Shown: piece after piece, positions 57,477-64,000 of the stretch | Numbering within the stretch: position 1 is the stretch's first letter | Layout: each line of letters starts with the position of its first letter | Assembly: GCA_019694515.1 (NCBI GenBank) | Contig: JAIBBU010000011.1 | Span: 34,935 to 98,934, forward strand | Source: Oligoflexia bacterium | GTDB lineage: Bacteria; Bdellovibrionota_C; UBA2361; JBGSMV01 | Length of the DNA stretch: 64,000 nucleotides | Direction: 5' to 3' | Translations under genes and position numbers: made by a program | Notes under the pieces: generated by a model | The model's input: only the letters and a program-made list of their open reading frames with translations | What the model was told of the DNA's origin: nothing | Database searches by the model: none

Positions 57477-59177
57477 CTATTCGTTGGTCGAAAGGTCTTT
57501 GGTAAGCTGTCCGCCTCGTGCGGCCAACTGCTCAAGCGCAGCCAGGTAGCGCGGGTGATCTTGGATCCTCCCGACATAGCGGCTTTCACAGGCGCCGCCT
57601 TTGGCGCGCATGATTGCAGTTAACGCCGATTTTTCCGCGGTGCTCCAGTGCGATAGGTCCTTAATACAAGCAACCAGGGGGCAGAGCTTTGCGAACGAGC
57701 GCTGCTCGCTGATTGGCCAATTCTTTGTCGACCCGCATTTAAGCCACTTCGGAACCTGCGCGACCGCACGTTGCAGAGATTGGGATCCCGCTTGTTCAGC
57801 AACTGCCGCTCCAATTGCTCGCACATCTAGCTGCACCGATTTTCTGTGAGCGGGTGCTCTTAAATCCAGCAGCAGCTGATCCTTTAAGAGCTTTTTTAGC
57901 ACGGCCCGCGACGAGCGGTAACTAACATCGACTTGACGGCGTGCAAGTTCTTGAGCTGCTAGTGCATTGACTGCTTTGCTCGCTGACCTAAAACCAATGC
58001 GGTAGTAAAACCAAAAGGCGCCGGAGGCCAGCCCATCTTCATTGTCAGCGCCAAATTGGTTGGGATGCACGGCGAAGCTCTCTACCCCGTAGCGGCCGGT
58101 GAAGACCTGCAGAACTGCCAGAAAAATACTACTTGAGTCGCCACCCCTAAACTCGTCGAAGATATTGATGCCGATCTCAGATTGCCGTCCTAGGATCCAA
58201 GCTCCTCCGTAACCCACCGGGATCGAATTTTGTGCCACCATGAAACCAATATAGCTCTCAATGGGTAATCGATGCTCCGGCGCCAAGCCAAAGGTGGCCA
58301 CATCGATACCGCGCTCCAGTTGATAAAGCTGGAGATCCGCTAAGCTGGCATAAGTAATCGTGTCCGTTTCGCGACCACGTACTGCCAAAGTCGCACGGGC
58401 GGTATTTAGAAGCGCTCTGCGTTGATCCGCTGTCATACGAAGCGCCGCGCCTACCGGCAGCTTGAGCTGCTCCAGTGAGGGCGTATGTCTGGTTGAAGCA
58501 TTTCCGAATAGATATGGATCGCGCTCGGGAAAGCGCAGGCGCGGACGGCAGAGCCGTTCCGGAATTTCCCAGCGCATGGCAAGGCTAAGCTGCCTGAACA
58601 GCTGATCGCGTGCTGGATGAGGTAAGCCTAAATCTCTCAAACGGCTCAACAGCCATTTCAAGGTGGTTTCAAACGAATCTCCCCGAACCAACTTGCAGAG
58701 TCGCTCCGCGCTGAGGCCGCTTAAGACCGCATCACTTTCGACGCCCAGCAACATCTGCTGCAGCAATTCATCGAAGCTCTCGCCAATTTCGCCCTGATCG
58801 AAGCTGATCTCTGCCATCGGATCCATCGCCGCTACCAACCAGGCGGTGAGATCGAAGCTAAAACACTCTTCGCGGGTGCCGCCGGGTAGCCCCAACGCCC
58901 CCAATTGATCGGGTGCTGCCGCATAATGTTCAGCTATGCCGCAGATCCGTAACAGCTCGTCGTCGGCCTCGGAAAGGCAGAGAGCCGAGTGCGGATAGGC
59001 TCTTAAAAACAACAGGAAATCAACATAGACAGCGCAAGTGCTAAGATCCAGCGTCCAGACCTCAGGGAGGCGCCGCATCAGTTGTTCTTTTTTGCGCAGC
59101 GACAGTGGATCGAAACGCGCTCGCACGCGCTTAAGATCATTGATCAAGGAGGTAGAAGCAGTGGTACTTACGCTCAC
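57477..59177 (-). CDS. Hypothetical protein with GNAT-like C-terminal region
   Basis: 566 residues, no named family. The N-terminal half is helical. Residues about 300-400 look like an acetyltransferase-fold core: SYIGFMVAQNSIPVGYGGAW, GINIFDEFRGGDSSSIF and then NEDGLASGAFWFYYRIGFRS, whose end matches the 'FYxxxGF' tail of GNAT proteins. The last 150 residues are basic and helical. It starts the minus-strand cluster that continues with the RNase III-like and UvrA-like genes (gaps of 121 and 153 bases). Two ATG/GTG choices near the 5' end do not change the picture. Confidence 0.55.
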   Translation of the reverse strand: MSVSTTASTSLINDLKRVRARFDPLSLRKKEQLMRRLPEVWTLDLSTCAVYVDFLLFLRAYPHSALCLSEADDELLRICGIAEHYAAAPDQLGALGLPGGTREECFSFDLTAWLVAAMDPMAEISFDQGEIGESFDELLQQMLLGVESDAVLSGLSAERLCKLVRGDSFETTLKWLLSRLRDLGLPHPARDQLFRQLSLAMRWEIPERLCRPRLRFPERDPYLFGNASTRHTPSLEQLKLPVGAALRMTADQRRALLNTARATLAVRGRETDTITYASLADLQLYQLERGIDVATFGLAPEHRLPIESYIGFMVAQNSIPVGYGGAWILGRQSEIGINIFDEFRGGDSSSIFLAVLQVFTGRYGVESFAVHPNQFGADNEDGLASGAFWFYYRIGFRSASKAVNALAAQELARRQVDVSYRSSRAVLKKLLKDQLLLDLRAPAHRKSVQLDVRAIGAAVAEQAGSQSLQRAVAQVPKWLKCGSTKNWPISEQRSFAKLCPLVACIKDLSHWSTAEKSALTAIMRAKGGACESRYVGRIQDHPRYLAALEQLAARGGQLTKDLSTNE

Positions 59178-59268
59178 AAAAGCAAGCTAGCCCGTGCCCC
59201 TGATCGAAGCAACTATAGACTGTGGCGATCGCCGTGCTAGAGAGTCCCCTGACTGTGCAATCCGTTCG

Positions 59269-60648
59269 CTATCGCAGCGAGGCTTTGATCTTTTCAATCC
59301 GATCTACTACGAGCCTGCGATAGTCCTCCAGCAGTTTCTCCGAGGCCGCCTCAAAACGCATCACCAAGATAGGCTGGGTATTTGAGGCGCGCACCAGGGC
59401 CCAGCCTCTTTCGAATTCCACCCGCACGCCGTCGATGATGTTGGTTTTATACTCCGGGAAGGCCTTCTGGGCTTCCTGCGCGATACGGAACTTAAACTCC
59501 TCGGGGCAATCGAGCCTGATCTCAGGAGTTGCCACCATGGCAGGCAAATCTGCGAGATATTGGGATACGGGCGCGGTAGCATGGCTCGCAATCTCGACAA
59601 ATCGCGATGTGGAATAGAGCGCGTCGTCGAAGCCATAAAAGCGGTGTCCGAATGCGATGTGCCCGCTCATTTCGCCACCCAGCTCTGCGTTAATCTCTTT
59701 TAGTTTGTTCTTGATTAAAGAGTGCCCGGTCTTCCACATGATGGCCTCGCCGCCGCGCTTGCTGATGTCATCAAACAGCCGGGAGGAGCATTTTACATCG
59801 CCTATAATGGTGGCTCCCGGCACCTGCCTTAGAATGTCGCGAGCATAAATCAGCAGCAGCATATCTCCAAAGATTACCTGACCCTTTTCGTCAACCACTC
59901 CAATACGGTCAGCGTCTCCATCCCAGCCGATCCCGAGATCGGCGCCGGTCTCGCGCACTTTTTTGATTAGATCCTGAATGTTCTCCAGAACTGTCGGATC
60001 AGGATGATGATTGGGGAAGTTTCCGTCGGGTTCGCAGTAGAGCTCAATCACCTCGACCCCCAAGGCCCTCAGCACCTCAGGGCCGACTAGGCCGCCAACG
60101 CCATTGCCCGCGTCGACCACTACCTTTAGCTTTTTCTGCCCCATATGAGGTTTCGAATTAGCGATCAGGTCGCGAATGTATTCGTCACGAATCGGCTGCT
60201 CGCTAATCCGGCCCTTAGTCGTGGCTGCTGCCGGTTTGTCATTCAGCGCCAATACACGCCGCTTTAAATCTTGAATTTGCTCGCCCGAGAGAGTTTGAGT
60301 TCCCAAACACATCTTAAAACCATTCATGTCCGGAGGATTATGGCTTCCGGTAATCTGTACGCCGCCCCCCAGTTTGCGGTGATAGGTGGCGAAATAAAGT
60401 TGCGGGGTAGGGCCCATCCCCGTAATTTGCGCATCAACGCCCTCAGCGGCGAGGCCTTCCGCAAAGGCTTGCGCGTATGGTTTTGAGCTGTGCCGGCAGT
60501 CGAAACCGATTGCGATATTATTCTTGCCGTTCTCACGCACCAGCGTACCGAAAGCCCTGCCGAGCAGCCGCGCGAATTCAGGACTCAGATCACGATCAAC
60601 GGTGCCGCGAATATCGTATTCCCGAAAAATTTGGGGATTAATTTGCAT
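59269..60648 (-). CDS. Phosphomannomutase / phosphoglucomutase
   Basis: 459 residues, AlgC/ManB type. It moves phosphate between C6 and C1 of mannose or glucose, feeding GDP-mannose and UDP-glucose precursors. The phosphoserine loop is TGSHNPPDMNGFK near 102-114. The metal loop GIGWDGDADRIGVVDE near 240-255, the sugar loop GGEMSGHIAF near 325-334 and the phosphate-binding RASNTQPILVMRFEA block near the C-terminus are intact. AGGAG lies 6-10 bases before ATG 60648. UDP-glucose supply would support the glucan synthase at the left end. Confidence 0.95.
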   Translation of the reverse strand: MQINPQIFREYDIRGTVDRDLSPEFARLLGRAFGTLVRENGKNNIAIGFDCRHSSKPYAQAFAEGLAAEGVDAQITGMGPTPQLYFATYHRKLGGGVQITGSHNPPDMNGFKMCLGTQTLSGEQIQDLKRRVLALNDKPAAATTKGRISEQPIRDEYIRDLIANSKPHMGQKKLKVVVDAGNGVGGLVGPEVLRALGVEVIELYCEPDGNFPNHHPDPTVLENIQDLIKKVRETGADLGIGWDGDADRIGVVDEKGQVIFGDMLLLIYARDILRQVPGATIIGDVKCSSRLFDDISKRGGEAIMWKTGHSLIKNKLKEINAELGGEMSGHIAFGHRFYGFDDALYSTSRFVEIASHATAPVSQYLADLPAMVATPEIRLDCPEEFKFRIAQEAQKAFPEYKTNIIDGVRVEFERGWALVRASNTQPILVMRFEAASEKLLEDYRRLVVDRIEKIKASLR

Positions 60649-60666
60649 AACGCATCTCCTGTAAAG

Positions 60667-61626
60667 CTATATCTTGCGATCGACCGAGTGCAGCTTGAAT
60701 AACTCGGCGGTAAAATAATCTTGAGCCTTGGCTTGGACTTTTTGCTGCTGCAGGGTTTTCTTTGCTTCTTCGCGCTCAGCTTGCTGCTCTTTTTCCTCAC
60801 TTTCAAGCCGCTCTTCCACCTTGAAGATGTGATAACCGTCGCCGGAATGAATCGGTTCGCTAACTTCTCCGTCATCCAGATCTTTAATCGCGCGCACGAT
60901 TTCGGGGCTCAGATCGGACTCTGCCATCACTCCTAATGAGCCGCCTTCGGCCGCCTCGGGTCCATCCGAATTTTCCCGGGCAAGTTTCGCGAAATCCGCG
61001 CCATCCTCAGCCTCCTCGCGCAGTTTAATCGCAAGTTTACGCGCATCCTCTTCGGAGCGCTTGTCCTCGCCCACCATAATGCGGCTGATGCGAACCTTAT
61101 GACCGGAGGAATCCAGCTCTGATTTTGCCTTAAGGTATTCGTCGATCTCACTGTCGGAAACAGCTACGCCACCCTGCAAAAGACTGGACGCCAATTTCGA
61201 ACGTAGAATTTCGAATTTGATCTGTTCTTTATACTGCTGAATCGTTAATTTTTCCTGCTGCAGGGCTTTCTCGAATCCTTCATCGCTGAGGTTATTGCGC
61301 GCGGCGACCTCTTTCATATAACGGGAAATTTCATCATCGCTGACATCGACCCTGCGGTTGCGGGCTTCCTCGGTGATCACCCGTTCCAGGATGATTTGGT
61401 CGAGAGTTTTATTGAAGTTGGGGTCTTGAGCCGCCGCCTGGGCATCATGTGGGGAGGCGGCGCCGAGCCGTGCCAGCACCTCCCGGAACATAATGGGCTT
61501 GCCGTCGACGCTAGCCACTACGCGATCAATCAGGATTTCGGGACGCTGTTCGGCCAGTAAGTTAACTGCCGAAATCGACACAAGATTTACGGCTAAAATG
61601 CTGATGTAAATCGGTTTTTTGAACAC
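60667..61626 (-). CDS. SurA-like periplasmic peptidyl-prolyl isomerase (PpiC type)
   Basis: 319 residues. An N-terminal signal or anchor leads to the SurA-N chaperone region (VASVDGKPIMFREVLARLG, ILERVITEEARNRRV). One parvulin domain at about 175-270 has RISRIMVGEDKRSEEDA and GGSLGVMAESDLSPE, ending GDGYHIFKVEERL. A charged helical tail (Glu/Lys/Gln rich) follows. It folds outer-membrane proteins. It lies 18 bases upstream of the phosphomutase gene. Confidence 0.9.
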   Translation of the reverse strand: MFKKPIYISILAVNLVSISAVNLLAEQRPEILIDRVVASVDGKPIMFREVLARLGAASPHDAQAAAQDPNFNKTLDQIILERVITEEARNRRVDVSDDEISRYMKEVAARNNLSDEGFEKALQQEKLTIQQYKEQIKFEILRSKLASSLLQGGVAVSDSEIDEYLKAKSELDSSGHKVRISRIMVGEDKRSEEDARKLAIKLREEAEDGADFAKLARENSDGPEAAEGGSLGVMAESDLSPEIVRAIKDLDDGEVSEPIHSGDGYHIFKVEERLESEEKEQQAEREEAKKTLQQQKVQAKAQDYFTAELFKLHSVDRKI

Positions 61627-61738
61627 GGCTGCATAGTAAGCCGTTTCCGCCCGGTTGGCAATTCATTTGGGGTTAAGCTAGCGGCTCTTTTCCCCGAAAT
61701 TACTATGAAGGGAAAGCTTAAGAACATATCAGGGATTC

Positions 61739-62509
61739 ATGAATACGACTTTTACAAGGTACGACGCGTTCATCATTGATTCCGATATCGATACGCGTAT
61801 GCGCCTGAGACAAGCCACCTCATCCGTGCAGCAGTTCGGAAAGGTGACTGCACTAAATGAGCCCCGTGATGCCACCATGAAGCTGCAGTCGGGGGCCGAG
61901 CATTGTGACGTGATCTTTTTGTCTTGCCGCTTTGATGACAAAGAAATTGCTGAATTCGTGCGGGCTGCCAAGGAAACGAAATTTGGTCAGGATGCCGCCT
62001 ACATTCTGGTTCTGAATACGAACAATCAAGATTCTTCCACCGTCGCTAACAGCGTGATGCTGGGACTAGATGGTTTCTTATTCGAGCCTTATTCGGTCGA
62101 TCAGCTAGTAGAGATTACGGTGCTCTCGGCCAAGGTCAAGAAAGAGCGCTCCGTGGCACGCGAACGAATTGCTTTGACCCTGATGATGACCGACATGATG
62201 AATCAGCTCGATTTAGTAGCATATCTAAAATCGACCGGTATTTTACCTGAAACCAGCTGGAAGAAGCTGACAGAGTTCGCCGCTCCGCTGAGGAATTTGG
62301 GACCTGAATCGTTCGCGCTGTATTGCGACATTGCGGTTGCGATGTTTTCCAACGCTCCCGCACCGAAGCGATCGTTCAAGACCGAAAACTATAAGGGTGC
62401 AAGCTCCAGAGTGAAGCGCAAGATGGAGCAGAAGCTAATTGCCGAGACGGAGAAGCAGTCCGAGGAGCAAAAAGCACAACTTAAAACTGCTCCCGGATCA
62501 GCCAAATAG
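61739..62509 (+). CDS. Atypical (pseudo-)receiver domain protein
   Basis: 256 residues. The first 125 residues have the CheY fold pattern: DAFIIDSDIDTRMRLR, CDVIFLSCRFDD, YILVLNTNN and DGFLFEPYS. The phosphoacceptor Asp is replaced by Ser/Cys after beta-3, and the conserved Lys is Glu in FEPYS, so classic phosphorylation should not occur. The C-terminal half is helical, then a basic/acidic coiled tail (KRKMEQKLIAETEKQSEEQ). AGGGATTC precedes ATG 61739. It is followed after 20 bases by an intact CheY-like gene. Confidence 0.75.
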   Translation: MNTTFTRYDAFIIDSDIDTRMRLRQATSSVQQFGKVTALNEPRDATMKLQSGAEHCDVIFLSCRFDDKEIAEFVRAAKETKFGQDAAYILVLNTNNQDSSTVANSVMLGLDGFLFEPYSVDQLVEITVLSAKVKKERSVARERIALTLMMTDMMNQLDLVAYLKSTGILPETSWKKLTEFAAPLRNLGPESFALYCDIAVAMFSNAPAPKRSFKTENYKGASSRVKRKMEQKLIAETEKQSEEQKAQLKTAPGSAK

Positions 62510-62529
62510 GGCCGGACTAACAGTGAGCC

Positions 62530-62904
62530 ATGACACATACTAAGGTGCTTGTAATTGACGATGACCTGATTACCCGCAAGACGCTGGTGAAGACCCTTGA
62601 GAAAGCCGGGTTTGTCACGGTACAGAGCTCCAACGGCAAGCACGGCTGGGAGACACTTTGGGAAAATCCAGACATCGCATTGGTGGTAACGGACATGATG
62701 ATGCCGGACATGGATGGGCGTGAGCTATTGAATGTGGTCCGCGGGAATCAGTGCTTCGCCAACTTGCCGGTGATCATAGTATCAGGGATTGTGGATGAGA
62801 CTGAGGTGCAAGATCTCCTTAAATTAGGACCGTCCCGATTCTGTGCCAAGCCATTCAATGGTGATAAATTAAAAGCTCTGACCGACGAGCTGCTGCAGCG
62901 TTAG
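62530..62904 (+). CDS. CheY-like single-domain response regulator
   Basis: 124 residues, receiver only. The acidic triplet IDDDLI, phosphoacceptor in VVTDMMMPDMDG, Ser in IIVSG and Lys in CAKPF are all present. There is no output domain, so it acts by protein contact. It is probably co-transcribed with the pseudo-receiver gene upstream; one could read the other. Confidence 0.92.
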   Translation: MTHTKVLVIDDDLITRKTLVKTLEKAGFVTVQSSNGKHGWETLWENPDIALVVTDMMMPDMDGRELLNVVRGNQCFANLPVIIVSGIVDETEVQDLLKLGPSRFCAKPFNGDKLKALTDELLQR

Positions 62905-63115
62905 TGCGGTTGCCTATCCGCCTGATTGGAATTCCACGATTTACGATCCACGCGCAATCTCGGCTGCTTGGCCTGCTGCGGATCGCTTGAGACGGTCGGA
63001 GTCGTTAATAGATCTATCCACGTCAAGCTTCTTGCCGGGCCAGCTGAACGAACTTACCCAGTCAATTTGGTTGTGGTACGCTGCCCCGGTAGTTGTAAAG
63101 AAAAGGAAGGCTAAG

Positions 63116-63586
63116 ATGTCGTTAGACAGCTCATACGCAGGCACTCGCAGGTCGCGGAACGAGGGCGCATCACAGCAGGACGTTGCCGGGACGCGTCAGC
63201 CGCTCTTTGAAAGACCAACAGCAGCGGGAGAATTGGCCCGTAATACTCAGCTTGCGCTTGATTGTATAACAGGGCGCCTAGCGGAGGGGCATTTTAGCGG
63301 ACATCTCAGCCGCCGCAATCTCAGTCGAGCTATGAGAACTGGGGATTGGAGCGGGCCGGTCGAGTGGCTCTCGCTTGATCTGAATACCTTGAAAGTTTCC
63401 TTTAGGCGACGGGATGTTCTGGAGGCGGTGGCGGAGCGCTTTCGTGAAATTGGCTGGCGCGCCGAGCTTGATTATGTTGATTCCATGCCGGCACGCATCA
63501 AAATGTCTCTGTTCCCACCTTCCAAGCGGTGGATTTTGGAAGTTGGCAAAGCTTTTCGACAGCTAAATTCTGAGGCATCCGAATAG
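63116..63586 (+). CDS. Hypothetical protein
   Basis: About 156 residues from ATG 63116, with AGGAAGG eight bases upstream; the frame is open to 62987 without support. The N-terminal 45 residues are polar and probably disordered. The rest alternates short strands and helices (EWLSLDLNTLKVSF, VLEAVAERFREIGWRAELDYV). No family recognised. It lies 211 bases after the CheY-like gene. Confidence 0.6.
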   Translation: MSLDSSYAGTRRSRNEGASQQDVAGTRQPLFERPTAAGELARNTQLALDCITGRLAEGHFSGHLSRRNLSRAMRTGDWSGPVEWLSLDLNTLKVSFRRRDVLEAVAERFREIGWRAELDYVDSMPARIKMSLFPPSKRWILEVGKAFRQLNSEASE

Positions 63587-63659
63587 TTCAAGTCGCGAGA
63601 GCCGTGATTGTCACCGAGTTGCAAATCACTGACGAAATAGATCTGTAAGTATTCCTCGA

Positions 63660-63840
63660 CAATCGGCTGACCGCTAACGGCGGGCGGCTATCGGAGACGG
63701 ATCTCGGATTTCTGAATCGGAATCGGTCTTCAGATTCGGAATCAGATCTCAGCCTCGGTCAACCGTTCGCTGATTCGGTTTCGGAATTCGGAGACGGACA
63801 CGGAGATCAGTCTCGGAACCGGGGGTAATCCCGTCCCCGA
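63660..63840. repeat. Degenerate TCGGA/GATTCGG repeat tract
   Basis: TCGGA, TCGGAATC and GATTCGG recur densely in about 150 bases. TCGGAGACGGA occurs twice exactly (63691-63701 and 63788-63798). The tract is non-coding, between a plus-strand gene and a minus-strand gene end. A CGGGG/CCCCG dyad ends it at about 63820-63839. It resembles the 45.4-kb tract read on the other strand. Confidence 0.5.
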
Positions 63841-63860
63841 AAACAGCGAGGGTAACTTAG

Positions 63861-64000
63861 CTAGTGATGCGAGGTATCAAGTGCTACGTAGCTCGCTCCT
63901 TCTACCCGCCAGGCCTGGGGCGAACGAATCGCGCAGCCCTGAGCGTCAAATTGTATATTGCCCGAAGCGCCCTCAAAATTCACTGCCAGCAGCTGTTTCT
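63861..64000 (-). CDS. C-terminal end of a periplasmic binding protein (partial)
   Basis: Only the last 45 or so codons are inside the window; the stop TAG is at 63861-63863. The tail reads NFEGASGNIQFDAQG, then CAIRSP and SYVALD. This matches the C-terminus of type-1 periplasmic binding proteins of branched-chain amino acid/LivJ-like or receptor-ligand families. The ligand cannot be told from this fragment, and the rest lies beyond the right edge. Confidence 0.6.
   Translation of the reverse strand, partial: KQLLAVNFEGASGNIQFDAQGCAIRSPQAWRVEGASYVALDTSHH

Overview
The window comes from a Gram-negative bacterium with moderate base composition and a dense, mostly bacterial-housekeeping gene set. 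It encodes lipopolysaccharide supply and transport (KdsA, LptA, LptB, LptC), an LpxL-type acyltransferase, many lipoproteins and sigma-54. The order pyrG-kdsA-lptC-lptA ... lptB-rpoN-hpf-rapZ, and a tRNA-Gln beside a TPR lipoprotein and a LolB-like lipoprotein, resemble deltaproteobacterial-type genomes (Desulfobacterota, Bdellovibrionota, Myxococcota and uncultured relatives). This placement is an inference from gene order; no marker gene was compared. There is no phage, IS element, CRISPR array or rRNA.

Layout. 1-621 is a non-coding leader with a strong hairpin. 622-10387 holds a giant cyclic beta-1,2-glucan synthase-like protein overlapped by an LpxL-type acyltransferase. 10639-13971 is a secreted heparinase II/III-like polysaccharide lyase preceded by a sigma-54-like site. 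14065-19890 has TypA/BipA, a membrane-anchored SGNH hydrolase, a GT39-type glycosyltransferase and NhaA. Two divergent tRNA genes (Glu-CTC, Gln-CTG) follow. 20331-22937 encodes a TPR lipoprotein and a LolB-like lipoprotein; 23002-26172 (minus) is an ABC exporter unit; 26312-28550 has a small protein, TrmB and AnmK. 28588-33276 carries an EXORDIUM/zincin-like protein and, divergently, three Tad-type pseudopilin/VWA proteins. 33422-35493 is a PhoB/PhoR pair, followed by purine nucleoside phosphorylase and a glycine-zipper lipoprotein.

37130-51285 (all minus) is the core envelope/regulation cluster: pyrG, kdsA, lptC, lptA, two hybrid histidine kinases and a HAD phosphatase inserted before lptB, then rpoN, hpf, rapZ and metK. 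51492-53537 holds PcnB and a coupled membrane protein.

The most unusual part is 54119-59177 (minus): a GNAT-like unknown, a protein with two RNase III folds that has lost most catalytic residues, and a compact UvrA paralogue with both Walker B glutamates and switch histidines replaced. Three consecutive uncharacterised genes, two of which look like pseudoenzymes of nucleic-acid enzymes, are the best candidate for an undescribed system. 59269-61626 encodes phosphomannomutase/phosphoglucomutase and a SurA/PpiC chaperone; 61739-63586 has a pseudo-receiver protein, a CheY-like regulator and an unknown protein. The right edge cuts the C-terminus of a periplasmic binding protein. Two intergenic regions (about 45.4 and 63.7 kb) carry degenerate TCGGA/TTCCGA-rich repeats.
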